DNA of 64,000 bases, from assembly GCA_964019695.1 (NCBI GenBank), contig OZ026515.1:39882994-39946993 (forward strand), read 5' to 3'. Of the stretch, positions 1-11,528 are shown one piece after another. The notes below the pieces were generated by a model. It worked only from the letters and a program-made list of their open reading frames with translations. It was not told the origin of the DNA and searched no databases. Origin of the DNA: Loripinus fragilis. Lineage: Eukaryota > Mollusca > Bivalvia > Lucinida > Lucinidae. The position numbers were made by a program, and so were the translations under genes. Within the stretch, counting starts at the first letter, position 1, and every line of letters starts with the position of its first letter.

Positions 1-533
1 AATTGGCCCCACCCCAGGTGTCACCAGGAACATGGCCAGCTTTCAATATGTACCTATATGTAAGCTTTAAAAACAAAACTCAAGTGAGCGATTTAGGGCC
101 ACTTGGCCCTCTTGATTCACAACTTTATTGTGATCATTGGATGTCAGTCGTCAATCATGCTTTGTGTTACGTGTGTCGTCACCAATTGCTTCAAAGTACA
201 ACTCCTCCTAAACTATTGGCCGGATTTTTATCAAACTTAGCAGGAATGATCCTTATATGGCCCTCATTCATAATTGTTCAAATGGTTCAGGCCATTGCGT
301 ATCTAGGTCACAGAGGCTAAAAATAGATTTTCAAAAATCTTCCAGTCTGAAACCACAAGGCCTAGAGCCTTGATATTTGGTATGTAGCATCATCAAGTGG
401 ACCTCTACCAAATTTGTTCAAATTATGCCCCTGGAGCTAAAAATGGGCCAACCCCAGGGGGTCTTTTGTTGTACATATGCTTTTACAGGGAAACATGAAA
501 AAACATTCTTCTCTGAAACCACAAGGCCTACAG
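1..533. repeat. Degenerate ~165-bp tandem repeat family I, left part
   Basis: The segment contains the unit text CCTTGATATTTGGTATGTAG, CTCTACCAA, TTTGTTCAAATTATGCCCC and GGGGTC. The same family recurs at 730-865 and 4685-5625. The first ~320 bp are more divergent and end in a segment with ATTGTTCAAATGGTTCAG. It is probably the core of a pearl-like element. The open frames here do not look coding. Confidence 0.7.
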
Positions 534-742
534 TGGGAGCGCAGTGGCTCAGTGGTAGAGTGCTTGACTCGAGACCGAAGGGCTGCGGGTTCGCGCCTCA
601 CCGGCGTCACTGCGTTGTGTCCTTGAGCAAGAACATTTATCCTAGCTTAGTACTGGTTCAACCCAGGAAGACCTGTCCCTATATAACTGAAAGATTGTTG
701 ATGGGACGTAAAGAATCAAATCAAACAAAACAAGGCCTACAG
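521..742 (+). mobile_element. tRNA-derived SINE family b with target-site duplication
   Basis: The insertion occupies about 534-729. Its head folds like a tRNA with A box TGGCTCAGTGGTAGAG and B box GGTTCGCGCC, followed by a unique body and an AAATCAAACAAAACA tail. The 13-bp sequence ACAAGGCCTACAG stands at 521-533 and again at 730-742, a perfect target-site duplication within family-I repeat DNA. Truncated relatives are at 8945-9092 (minus) and 59140-59266 (plus). Confidence 0.88.
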
Positions 743-865
743 CCTTGATGTTAAGTATGTATCATCACCTATTGAACCTCTACCAAGTTTGTTTAAATTA
801 TGCCCCTGGGGCAAAAAAAGGGCCGGCCCCGGGGGTCACATGTTTTACATAGGCTAATATAGGGA
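743..865. repeat. Family I repeat, right part after SINE insertion
   Basis: It resumes the interrupted unit: CCTTGATGTTAAGTATGTAT, TGCCCCTGGGGC, then GGGGGTCACATG. Without the SINE the two parts would be one continuous unit. Confidence 0.65.
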
Positions 866-1440
866 AAATATGAATAACAAGAAAAACTATAACATGTGTT
901 ACATGTTATAAACGGCGTTGTTGAAAGGTTCTTATGAGTAATAATAGATGAAGGATAATAATGAAGTTTTTTTCGCAATGAGATATACATTAAAGCAGCT
1001 TTGAAATGAGTCATTAAATGCTTGACGTTTCGCTAATATATAAACTATTCAATCAGACGGTGATGGGGAAGCAAGCTTTTGTGAAAGCTTATGCTTTTTT
1101 TCAAACCACAGCGTCACCGAGACCCTTCGATTATGAATACAAAAATATAAGACTTCTTCCTTAATATAACTGTAAGCGGACCGATCAAATATTAGATAGA
1201 CATTTAATTGTTCAAAATATTATCCATTTTGGTCACTTCCTATACCACCGCAACTTTTCTTTACAAACACGGGTATCTTTAAAAAAGAAACAGACAGTCA
1301 GTGTTGAAAAACGTGTGCCTAAGAGATAATCAGCCCGGGACCAAAATCGTCATTAATTTTTCTATTGGGGTATTAACGATGTCAAGGGAATTTCATTATT
1401 TTAAGCCTACAGAAACGTTTAAGATATCAATCTTATATGG
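866..1440. other. No recognised feature
   Basis: AT-rich DNA with a small inverted repeat near 1070-1095 (AAGCTTTTGTGAAAGCTT). No coding frame, RNA gene or known repeat was recognised. Confidence 0.5.
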
Positions 1441-1454
1441 TACTTATCGCATCT

Positions 1455-1800
1455 TCAAGCAGAGAAGGCTCAGTCGAGTTTATGCCAATGCACAGCCTCG
1501 CCTGAGCTTTCGCTGCTTGCAGTAAACTAGAAAGAAAAATTAGGTATCTATCGCAATTTAATGCAACGAAGGCTCAGTCGAGATTATGCCAATGCACACC
1601 CAGTCTTGCCTGTGATTTCGCTGTTCACATCTGATGAGAAAAAATATGGAAATTTGCTATTTTTCGAATTTTAAAGCTAAGTCGAATTTACGAAAATGCA
1701 CACACTCGCCTGAGCCTTCGCTGATCGCTGAAATGAGAAATAATATAGAAATTCGCTATTTCTCGATTTTTGAAGCTCAGTCGAGTTTGCGACAAGAGAA
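1455..1800. repeat. Short tandem repeat, ~102-bp unit x4
   Basis: The block GGCTCAGTCGAG (variants AGCTAAGTCGAA, AGCTCAGTCGAG) recurs at about 1468, 1570, 1672 and 1774, each followed by an AATGCACA...GCCTGAGC...TTCGCTG block. The latter phrase (GCCTGAGCCTTCGCTGATCGC) is scattered through the window, e.g. near 9440, 9830, 32600 and 26060. Confidence 0.7.
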
Positions 1801-2184
1801 GCGTCTCACAGTATCAGGGTTTTTATACCCAGCATGTTTTTTTTGTTTTGTTTTTTGATTAAGTGAAATATGCCAACGTGAATTGTTCGCATATTATTTT
1901 GCATGTTAATTTGGCTGCCAAAGATAACTTGATTGTCCATTGTTTCTATGATGCATCAGAATAATGTGAGCTCCTATCATAATTAAATCTCGTTAGGTAA
2001 TTAATTAATTAATCATATACAATTATGGGCGTGATTAGTTAAATTCCCTAACACTCTCGTTAAAGGTGGGTTAATAAGTTATTGACAAACTCAACCGCAA
2101 TAACGTATAGCTTTATTATCTGAATTCAAGTTAGGCCAATTCAAATATACTTTTTTTTATTTTCATACTCTTTGCGAGCTTTAT
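1801..2184. other. AT-rich, no recognised feature
   Basis: Includes TTAATTAATTAATTAAT at about 2001. No gene or dispersed family was recognised. Confidence 0.4.
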
Positions 2185-2988
2185 ATGCTGAGGGACTTTA
2201 AAAACGCACCATTTTACATTCTCTGTCTCTTACACATGATTGATTTGAGGACGTTTTCTTTATCATTTTTTATTCTCTTGCAAAACGGACCATGATTTGC
2301 CATGATTTCGATTTGCTCATGCTGTTCATACTGACGTAATATCGACGTAAGTGTTTTTCAACAATTGTCATCTGACAAATGTGAATTTAATTCAATTCGA
2401 AAACAAACACTTTTAGGTGGTAGCCAGATGTCTTAACAAATGGAAAAAACACAAAAGTTTTCAGAAAAAATCGTTTTATTACACTCCCACTCGCAGCGTT
2501 TCTTTGCTAACGTCAGTCTTAAATTTTCAAACATCAATAACAGACGGGTGACGTCCGCGTATGTTGCGATACTTTTGTCTTTTATGCAACTGATTGAGGA
2601 GCATCTTTTGGCAACATTTTTTTTTATTATTCCTGATCCTTATGATATAAACGGCCAATTACGTCAAAAATCAATGACGTCATATAGATGTAATGAACGT
2701 TGCCAGAGGCCTTAAACTTCATGATTTGATTTTGTCTTTCCTTTTGCTTTCAAGAACAAACATCAGTTCGAAAACTTTTTTCGTTCATAATGGAAGGTAT
2801 GGGTACTCTGTGACTTTTTTAATTTGAGTTGTCTCAGAATTAGCGTGACGTCACGGCAATCATATCTTATTGAATGCAAGCTGAGTGACGGAACTTGTCA
2901 ATTTTATTTTTCACATAATGAAAATATCTAATTTTTGACATAAATTAGCATTTAAGCAGGTGGTGCGTTTTTAAAGTCCTTCAGTATA
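2185..2988. mobile_element. Non-autonomous TIR element family Q, copy 1 (~0.8 kb)
   Basis: The left end CTGAGGGACTTTAAAAACGC and the right end GCGTTTTTAAAGTCCTTCAG are inverted repeats of about 25 bp bordered by ATAT/TATA. No transposase frame is visible. The internal AACGCACCA box is shared with the end of the 20341-21483 element. Confidence 0.65.
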
Positions 2989-3083
2989 GATGACAAAACG
3001 AAATATATAATTGGCATCTAAAGTTTTTGTAGGCAAAAATTGAGATTCCCCTGACATCGTCAAAGCCGTTATAGAAATATAAA

Positions 3084-3321
3084 TGAGCCGCGACATGAGA
3101 TTTCCAACAATGTGGTATATGCGTCCAGCAAAGGCTCAGTCCAGCCTGCACATACATGCAGTCTGATCAGAGCCTTTGCTAGTCGCTTGAATATCTTATG
3201 ACTCTTAGGCTACTGACCGAACATCATTTGGAATTTCTAAGCTTAAAAGGAGACGCACAGGCTTGTCTGAGTCTACACTTGTCAAAATGCCACATTGTTG
3301 GAAATCACATGTCACGGCTCA
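3084..3321. mobile_element. MITE-A copy 1
   Basis: A ~238-bp element with TIR TGAGCCGCGACATGAGATTT and the inverse at the right end (near 3290-3321). Other copies: 8411-8620, 19318-19553, 48476-48714. Confidence 0.85.
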
Positions 3322-4684
3322 AATGATAGATTTTGGTCCCTTGATTAATTATCTCTTAGAATATTAGATCAATTCAAATATTTTTTTTATATTTTTAAAC
3401 CCTTTGGGATCTTTTTAAACAATAATATGAAAAAAAAAATGGGATTTAAAAGGTTTCTGTAGCCAAATTTTGGAATATACTCGACATCTTCAATACCGCG
3501 AAAACTGGTCCCTGGTCTAAAATGCATGACAGGGTCTGGTATTAGTGCTAGTAATTAAAAAAAATCAAAAGTCATAAAGGATCTTTATAAGCATTTTAAG
3601 AAGGCTCTATAATGAACATGTGATCCAATTTTTAGGTCGATATTTGCATTTTAATACCATTTTGATGCTTGCAAACTTTGGTCCCGGAATTTGGTCCCGA
3701 GTCTTGGGCGTTGGCCCCGGCTTTTATTCCTTCCCCTTGTTATCTTCAGTCTTTTATGAAAACCAATACTTGTCCGCGGGGAAAGAAAACTTCTCAAGTC
3801 GAAAGAATAATATCCCATGCATTTTCCTCCTTTAGATGGAAAGAAATCCAACCCCAGCCATAAATTTGCGGGTGATAGTAAAAATCTTCTAGCACGATGA
3901 TGATTGCTTCCGTGTTTGACACAATTTGCTTCGATGACATCAAAAACAAGCCTCAGGTCAAACCAATAGAATGACCTAATTTCCGCGTTTTGCCTTTAAT
4001 CTTTGTTAGGTTATTTTCTTTGCTTATTCATATTTTCTGCTTGTATGCCCGATGCCCGTTCTGTTTGTTTGTTTAACATTTTCTTGCTCTTATTTTCTAA
4101 TAAAATGAAAAATTCGTTTCTGTTTTATCGTGGCACGAAATAATTTAACCTCGTACACTGCTAAATATAGAATGAATGACGTCACAATGATTTACAGAAT
4201 CGTCCTTCATATACTTATTTAATATACTTATTTAAGAATTTCGTATCTATAGTAATGAATTTATCAATAAGTTCGCCCCAAAAACCGCTGACAACACATA
4301 GTTGGAAATAGTTTCTTGGTAGAAATATTAATTACAATTCTAAGTTATTCTAAGTTAGAGCATTAAACCAGCTGGCGAGAGTGAAAAATAGATACAGCCC
4401 GTGGGTAGAACAGCTGTTGAACATCCGACATTTACACTGAAAAGACAACCGATTTTAGACGTTTTAAATACTCTTTTAATAAGAGAAGTCTATATTTGTT
4501 TTTACTTTACCCTTGGAAAAACGAAAAATTTAATCAAAACGTTATTTATTGAACAATAACTTTGATCACACCCCTCTTCGGAATAGTCCATTTCAAAACC
4601 AATTACAATTATAGGCTAAGTAACCACTGTTTCATAAATGAACTAATATTAGTTACTTATGCATTAATAAGTAACGCCGTAGAA
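3322..4684. other. No recognised feature (1.36 kb)
   Basis: AT-rich DNA with scattered short inverted repeats. The small overlapping frames at 3620-3863 show no family similarity and lie on both strands, so they are not called. No RNA gene was seen. Confidence 0.45.
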
Positions 4685-5625
4685 AATATTCTTCTCTGAA
4701 ACCATGAGTCCTAGAGCCTTGATATTTGGTATGAAGCATCAGCTAGTGGACCTCTATCAAGTTTGTTCTAACTTTGCCCCTTGGGCCAAAAGTGGGCCCA
4801 CCCCAGGGGTCACATGTTTCACATAGTCTTATATAGGGAAAACACGAAAATATCTTCTTCTCTACAACCACAAGGCTTAAAGCCTTGATATTTGGTTTGT
4901 AGCATCACCTAGTGGCCTCTACCAAGTTTGTTCAAATTATGTCCCTGCGCTAAAAATGGGTACACCCCTGGGGTCACGTTTTACATAGTCTTATATTGGA
5001 AAAAACACGAAAAATCTTCTCTGCAACCACAAGGCCCTAGAGTCTTGATATATGGTATGTAGCATCATTTAATGGACCTCTACCAAATTTGTTCAAATTA
5101 TAAACCTGTGGCCAAAAATGGGCCCGCCCCGTGGGTCATTTCTTTTACATAGGCTTATATAGGAGAAAACATGAAAATATCTTCTTCTCTGAAATTACAA
5201 TTCCTAGAGCCTTGATATTTGGTATGTAATAAGCATCACCTAGTGGACCTCTACCAAATTTGTTCAAATTATGCCCCTGGGGCCAAAAGTGGGCCCATCC
5301 CAGGGGTCACATGTTTTACATAGTTTTATATAGGGAAAACACAAAAATATCTTCTTCTCTACAACCGCAAGACCTTAGAGCCATGATATTGGTATGCAGC
5401 ATCACCTAGTAGACCTCTGTCAAGTTTGTTTAAATTATGCCCCAGGGGCCAAAAATTGGCCGGCCCTAGGGGTCACATGTTTTACATAGTCAGTCAAAGG
5501 GAAAACATAAGAAAAATCTTATTCTCTGAAATCACAAGGCCTAGAGCCTTGATATTTGGTATGTAGCATCATCAAGTGGATCTCTACCAAATTTGTTCAA
5601 ATTATGACCATGGGGCCAAAAATTG
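4685..5625. repeat. Family I tandem array, ~165-bp unit, ~6 copies
   Basis: The phrase CCTTGATATTTGG (with variants) occurs at about 4716, 4881, 5042, 5209, 5378 and 5545, a period near 165 bp. Each unit also carries a CCCCTGGGGCCAAAA-type block and GGGGTCACATGTTTTACATA. Confidence 0.85.
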
Positions 5626-5629
5626 TGAT

Positions 5630-6075
5630 TCTTACTTAAGAAATTGGTAGAAAATAATTCTGAATCATCCGATGTGATTCAGATAGATTCCGACTTAGAA
5701 AATTGGCAGAAATTAATTCTGAATCATTCAGAGAGATTCAGACTTTAAGAATTGGTAGATAATAATTCTGAAACATTCAGATGTGGTTCAGATCGATTCA
5801 GACTTTATAAATTTGTAGAAAATCATTTAGATGTGATTCAGAATTTATTTTGTAGTGCAGAGTGGTTCAGACATTTTCAGAAGTCTGAATTCTTCTGAAT
5901 CAACATTGAATCACGGAATTGATTAAGAAGATTCCAGAATTATTCAGACTGTTTCAGAAATATTTGGAAATCATTTATTTGGATTCATATTGATTCAGAC
6001 TCTTTACAATAGATTCAGACAGAGCCAGCTATGCTTCAGAAAGATTCAGAATGATTCGGGAATTATTCAGAAATT
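5630..6075. repeat. GATTCAGA/TCTGAATC octamer array
   Basis: About 440 bp in which ATTCAGA or its inverse TCTGAAT recurs some two dozen times at irregular 10-30 bp intervals on both strands (e.g. TTCTGAATCATTCAGAG, TCTGAATTCTTCTGAATC). Regular phasing is lost toward 6000. It directly abuts the family-I array. Confidence 0.75.
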
Positions 6076-6817
6076 GCGAAAAAGGCACCTAAATCCTGGG
6101 ATGGGAAATTAAATACTTCATCTGGAATTTCTAAATTAAATTATATTACAAATCTGATAGCCCATTCAAGGGACTTTAGACACCACATGTTTACCAAAGG
6201 GTGGAAAATTAGACCCCATTTTTTCAAAATTGTTCAGTTGGTATCCTGCCGCTCCTCCTGTGGGAGAAAATGACAGGTGCTCAAGCTTTAAGGCTCCGAT
6301 GAGAGAAAAGGGGATGAAATTAAATAAAATGCAGAAAAATATTAAAAAAAAGGAGAAAAACTACTAAAAATAAAAACAAAAGTCTTTTCAATAATTACAG
6401 TAAAAACTGCATGAACGGGGTTCGAATTAACAACCCAGAGTTTAAAAAACAAACTATGCTATAGATATTCATGTGTTCTACCCACTAAGCTACTCAGGCA
6501 ACTGATAGCCTATTGAACTATTCAGTAGTATATACACCTATTGTAAAATAAAGTACGAGCATTTCCTAATTAGGACATACGATGACTGCTGAAGGTATGA
6601 TTAGATGCTCAATCCACTGTGAAATTATGTTAATAATAAAGGCCAGGATCAGGTTAATATTGTCGAATGATAATTTCAGCAAAATGTGTTCACAATGAAA
6701 GTTGATCAGGATAATTAGCGCAAACTTCTCAAAAAGGTTTCAGCATCCAAGATGCTCCAGTTAGTGCTGTGCATAGATGCATTCTTTGAGCATTTGTAAC
6801 AAAGCTCAGACTACCGT
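6076..6817. other. No recognised feature
   Basis: AT-rich. No frame over 60 codons, no recognised repeat family and no RNA gene. Confidence 0.4.
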
Positions 6818-7040
6818 AATATCTCTAATACAGGCCCAGGTGTCTATTAGAATCATTACCCGTCACGAAGATGTGGGTGGGCCTCTATTACAGGCTACAT
6901 TAAATTAGTGCGAGAAAAGTCTTACGGTAAATGTTCTAAAATTACGAACACTGAAAAATAATTATTTTTCCCGCTGTTCGTAATTTTAGAAATTACGTTT
7001 CAGAAAAAGTGCTAGTGTTCGTAATTTTAGAATGTGGTCT
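6818..7040. repeat. Inverted-repeat fragment family O
   Basis: TACCGTAATATCTCTAATAC is followed by TTACGGTAAATGTTCTAAAA, GTTCGTAATTTTAGAA and inverted forms of the same phrase. Related text is at 11090-11235, 14640-14780, 28920-28955 and 48243-48300, always bordered by the ACGGTAAATGTTCTAAAAT end. Confidence 0.55.
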
Positions 7041-7483
7041 TTAGCATGAGCAAAAACGGTATATATGCATGTAAAAATGTGGTAGGAATGTGTTGAAAAC
7101 ACGGCGATATGATTCTGCGCTATCTACTCATTTTTCTTTTCAACCGCAGCTAAATTCTTGCGGACTGAGTCAGTAAACTGTCCAGCGCGTGCAGTAATTA
7201 CCAAGTCGAGAGCCAGGCACGTGCATGTTATGTCACTCAATTTACTTACAAGTCGTAAAAGTCCACTTATTTAACCTTGGACTACCGATGAAACGCTACA
7301 CTTTCGTTCTTCCTTCAGAAATCGCTTGCTCTCCATCTGCGCAAATGCCGTTTATAATGTAATACAGTCGCTCAAGGACACTGATCTCGTCGATCAGAAT
7401 TTTTTGCAAAGATATACACGAAACTTTGAAATATGTAGACGAGTTTTCGGAGTTAAATAATGACGAAATTCAAAAAGAACACA

Positions 7484-7484
<1 letters not shown>

Positions 7485-7525
<41 letters not shown>
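7485..7525. repeat. (CT)n microsatellite
   Basis: About 19 CT dinucleotides. Shorter CT tracts follow at 7580-7601 and 8271-8288. The tract is read through by a 126-codon open frame that encodes only serine-leucine runs; I do not call it a gene. Confidence 0.9.
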
Positions 7526-7528
<3 letters not shown>

Positions 7529-7783
7529 GTCGATCTGTCGATGCACTTTGATTTTCCTGAAAGGATGTGCATGTACCAGTCTCTCTCTCTTTCTCTCTCT
7601 ATTTACATTTGCAAAAACGTTTTGGATCCAGATCAGACCCGAATGGAATTCAGGAAAGAATGTTTCGTAAATTTAAAAAATTGTGCATGCGATAGAAAGT
7701 ATGCAAAGTGCCGTACAAAAGCCGATGCGCACGATAAAATGGGTTTTCAGTATATCTCAATAAGTGTATACATTGTCCGGTCC

Positions 7784-8062
7784 CATGCGCGGATCCAGAG
7801 GGGGGGACAGGGGGTCCGGACCCCCCCCCCCCCCCCCTGAAAAATCAAATTTTTTTTTAATTTCTTAGCAATACTGGACCGGATCCCCAGGAATTCTCAA
7901 AACTACCAAGCCAGCATTCAACGTTGGGCCATCATCGGCACGCCAGCGAAACGCCATTTAAAGGCGTTTCGCTGGCGGGCCGATGATGGCCCGTTTTTAG
8001 TGATATTTGGATCCTCTCTCCCTTAAAAAAGAAGAAAAACCCGTTGTCAGAGTTCGGATCCA
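7784..8062. mobile_element. Palindromic GC-rich element family F, copy 1
   Basis: It starts CATGCGCGGATCCAG followed by a G-run/C-run pair (GGGGGTCCGGACCCCC-type) and holds a long GC-rich hairpin at 7930-7991 (GGCACGCCAGCGAAACGCC and inverse). The right end, usually CTGGATCCGCGCATG, is degraded. Copies: 55219-55515, 58588-58804, 59437-59740. Confidence 0.75.
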
Positions 8063-8410
8063 GATCAGATCCGAATGGAATTCAGGAAATAATGTTTCGT
8101 CAATTTAAACATTTGGGCATGCGATAGAAAGCATGCAAAGTATCAATACTGTCGAATATCCGACTTTGTCGTGCAAAAGCCGATGCGCGCGAGAAGCATC
8201 TCCAAGTATCATTTTCAGCACCGATACATGATATTTTTCGAGATTACAAGAGATTCGTATGCAAGCGCTAGTCTCTCTCTCTCTCTCTACCACCTGCTTT
8301 CAAATTGTGCAAATAGTTTGTATCCAGAAGATCTCCGACGTCCTGCCAAATCAAATCAGGGGCAAACAGGAACGTCCGACTTTGCGTCCGATGCCTCGAA
8401 AGAATATAAT

Positions 8411-8620
8411 TGAGCCGTGACATATTTCAAACAATCAGCAAAGCCTCAGATGAGCCTGCGCATATGCACAGTCTGATCAGAGTCTTTGCTAGTCGCTTGA
8501 ATATTTTATGAGTGTTAAGCTACTGACTGAACATCGTTTGGAGTTTGTAAGCTTAAAAGGGGGCTGCACAGGCTCGTCTGAGTCTACCCTCGTCAAAATG
8601 CGACATTGTGTCGCGGCTCA
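8411..8620. mobile_element. MITE-A copy 2
   Basis: It starts TGAGCCGTGACATATTTC and ends GTGTCGCGGCTCA. Internal CAGTCTGATCAGAG and GCACAGGCTCGTCTGAGTCT match the other copies. Confidence 0.8.
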
Positions 8621-8944
8621 ATTTATGATATATTGGCTTCGAACCGATGCGTACGATTCATATCTCGGAGAAAAGGAAAAATTCAGACAAGTACCACAAA
8701 TCTAGTTTTTCATGCATGCAGTGCGCCGTTTCATGCTCCAGTTCATTGAAATTGTTTTTTTTCCCATGCCAACCCATGAAAAGGAGACACAGCTAGGCAA
8801 TTATGTTTTGTGTGCTAAGTCCGCTTTCGTGTGCAAAAGCCACCGCGTGCTACCCGAGTCTTAAAACAACAACAGCACGTGGTCTGATAGTCGGCTTCTT
8901 TGATCTCAAACACATGTCCATGAACCATTACCCCGTCCCTTTGT

Positions 8945-9092
8945 CTTTTGTTTGTTTTGTTTGATTTGATTCTTTACGTCCACTCAACAATCTTTCAGTT
9001 ATGCGGGACGGGTCTTCCTGGGTTGAACCAGTACTTAGCTAGAATAAATGTGTCTTGCTCAAGGACACAACGCAGTGACGCCGGTGAGGCCG
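8945..9092 (-). mobile_element. Truncated SINE family b, minus strand
   Basis: Reverse complement of the body and tail of the 534-729 SINE: TTGTTTGATTTGATTCTTTA, then CTGGGTTGAACCAGTACTTA, then GACGCCGGTGAGGC. The tRNA-like head is missing. Confidence 0.8.
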
Positions 9093-9135
9093 TCCCTTTG
9101 TCTGCGGCTGATACTATTAGCAGTGCCGGACCCAG

Positions 9136-9166
<31 letters not shown>
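9136..9166. repeat. Poly(C) tract
   Basis: 31 consecutive C, preceded by GTGCCGGACCCAG, which resembles a degraded end of family F. On the opposite strand it forms a poly-glycine frame with no gene support. Confidence 0.9.
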
Positions 9167-9168
<2 letters not shown>

Positions 9169-9169
9169 A

Positions 9170-10077
9170 AGAGGCTGTGACAAACCAATTTTTAGCAGAC
9201 AGTTTGGGCCCAGATCTGGCCCGACAAAATGTTTAATGTTTTGTTCTAGAAACAAAGGTGCTGATAAGACTGTGCGGTGTGCGCAGGCTGATCTTCGCAT
9301 GTAACGAAGTCGGGGTACATATATCTGCAAACGTGTGGTAAATAAAGCGAATTCCGAGATGTCCGGCTTTACTGATTTCAAATTCACAGTGTGGGCAGTT
9401 AAGGCGCTGGCGATTTTCTGCGGATGCGCAGGCTCGTCTGAGCCTTCGCTACTCGCATAGCTGGTTTATTTCATGAAATTAAATATGTAAATTTTAAATT
9501 CATCAAGATGCAGGATTGTGCTACAATCAATTTATTTCTTGGTACATGTATGTGCGTCTGTGCGTACATTAAACCGGTAATGCACTCGTTGGACCCTCCA
9601 TGTGCAGTTTCATGAGGACAGACACGCCTCGATCGGCTCAACAGTCCATTTTGAGTAATTTGATGATTTTGATTGATATGAATAGCCATTATTACAGTGT
9701 ACTTAGAAAACCGCTGACAAGTATTTTAAAGTCAATGTACGTAGATGTCTAGAATTTTTATTTGGCTAAAGTCTTCATCCACTTTAAACTTTGTTAGTGA
9801 GCAGGTTGTGCAAACACACAATGCTCTCCTGAGCCTTCGCTGATCACATCTGTCATAAGTACCAAGCTCATATGGGGCTCCGCGCAAGTTGATTTCATGC
9901 TCGGGTCCGAGCTGTGTTCAAGAAAAGAGCACACGCATAGAATTAGAATGATAGAAGTGCCCTCCGTGTCGCACGCGGCTTGGACATATTGCCGAACTGG
10001 GAAATCCTTTAAAATGCTTAAAAGGGAGAGGAGGGTAGGGGGTGTCAGTCGGATGAGAATCACACATATTTAAGCCT
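9170..10077. other. No gene; scattered short repeat phrases
   Basis: Contains two copies of the dispersed phrase GTCTGAGCCTTCGCT / CCTGAGCCTTCGCT (near 9437 and 9831). The 89-codon minus-strand frame at 9794-10063 has no recognisable family. Confidence 0.4.
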
Positions 10078-10451
10078 TAAAGCTGCATAGTCTGTAACTT
10101 TTGATTTTTTAATTTTAGAACTAATGTTTCTATTTTTCAAGAACACAGTAAAAGAATTAAAATGCAGGTATACATTTTACCAATTTCGTAAATCTTAACA
10201 AATTATTAGTATCAAAACAACAGCATTCATGTTAAAATTACCTGTCTATAATTATTGGAGGGACGCAAATAATTACCAACAAGAGAAAAACACACCTGTT
10301 TTTATAAGATAATTCACTTTTCCGTGCAGTTTTCAGCTATAGTAAACAGATTTATTGTGAAAACATAAATTAATTCTACTTTTACAAATGATTTAAAAAG
10401 AAAATAAAAAAATTCGAAAAATGTTCATAGTTGCAGAGTATGCCTCTTTAA
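10078..10451. mobile_element. MITE with TTAA ends (piggyBac-like)
   Basis: The left end TTAAAGCTGCATAGTCTGTA and the right end GCAGAGTATGCCTCTTTAA are inverted repeats of about 22 bp (three to four mismatches). Both ends abut TTAA, the target duplicated by piggyBac transposases. 374 bp, no coding capacity. Confidence 0.55.
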
Positions 10452-11085
10452 TTACCGTGAACTAATGAGATGATGACCAGGCATGTCGGTAAATATTAAA
10501 TATACGGTGGCTTTATTTTCCGCATTTCATGTCTCGGTGAGAAAAAAAAAACATGCGACTTGCACGATTTTCTCGGCATTTTGCACGAAATCGAATGACC
10601 CCTTGTGCTGCAAACGTCCATGGCAATCACTATACATCAACTTATTTCATTCTCTCTCGCCCAGTGATCGTCTCATTTTCCGCAACTCTCTCTCTCTCTT
10701 CGGGGCTGGTATTTTAGAAAAAAAAACGAGTACGTGTCACAGCACACTTATGCCTGTGTCAACGTGCATAATCCACGTACAATAAGCTGAATAGCGGCCT
10801 TTGGTCAGTATTAAATAATTATATCAGCCATTTGGGTGGATAGGGTAAGTCAAAGCAGTTTCGGAATCGTTGCAGGAACTTGTCCCTGCATCAAGTTCGT
10901 CAATGCTGGTGGCCTTGAATAATGTATAACGTCGCGCGCTGGCATACGAAATAGAACGTCACGTGCCAGATCACCCATCTAAGTAGAATGGAACATTCCA
11001 AATGTCGCTACCGCTCACGTGCTGGACGGTAGTAGTATACCAAACACAGATGGGACAAACAGATAAACGGACCTCGATTTTCCGC
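10452..11085. other. No recognised feature
   Basis: A CT-rich stretch lies at 10650-10700. No gene or recognised repeat family was seen; the 100-codon frame at 10483-10785 has no recognisable family. Confidence 0.4.
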
Positions 11086-11089
11086 CGAA

Positions 11090-11235
11090 AATAACATGTG
11101 TTCGTAATTTTAGAAATTCACTTTTCCGAAAAAGGGCAGTGTTCGATTTTTTAGGATGTTTTAAAAATTATTTTCGACGATAATTTTAGGTGTTCGTAAT
11201 TTTAGAGTGTTCGAAATTTTAGAACATTTACCGTA
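11090..11235. repeat. Family O fragment
   Basis: Multiple GTTCGTAATTTTAGA phrases in both orientations, ending in TTCGAAATTTTAGAACATTT next to ACCGTA. Same text as 6925-7035. Confidence 0.55.
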
Positions 11236-11528
11236 GCTCCAATTTATCAATAAGGGTCGCCATCTTGAAATGCTGTGTCGCAAAGTCTGTAGGTAGTAGA
11301 CTATTGACATGATAAACGTTTATTTCAGCGCTAGGTATCGATAAAACTTTAAATATGCACTGTCCAGGGCATTACACAGTATGGGGCTCACAACTTGCTA
11401 GGGAGGGTTGGTATTTCGGTAGGGTCAAAAACAATGTACCTTATTTAGAGAGACAATTCATTGCAATTCATTTGCTGCTAATAACAAATTTGAGATGTTT
11501 CGGTATAACGCAGGACCGATTTTTAGCT

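Noticed and set aside
7460..7840. 126-codon frame with Ser-Leu repeats
   Set aside because: Composed of CT microsatellites and running into a family-F element; no coding support.
8995..9387. 130-codon minus-strand frame with poly-Gly
   Set aside because: Generated by the poly(C) tract and a truncated SINE.
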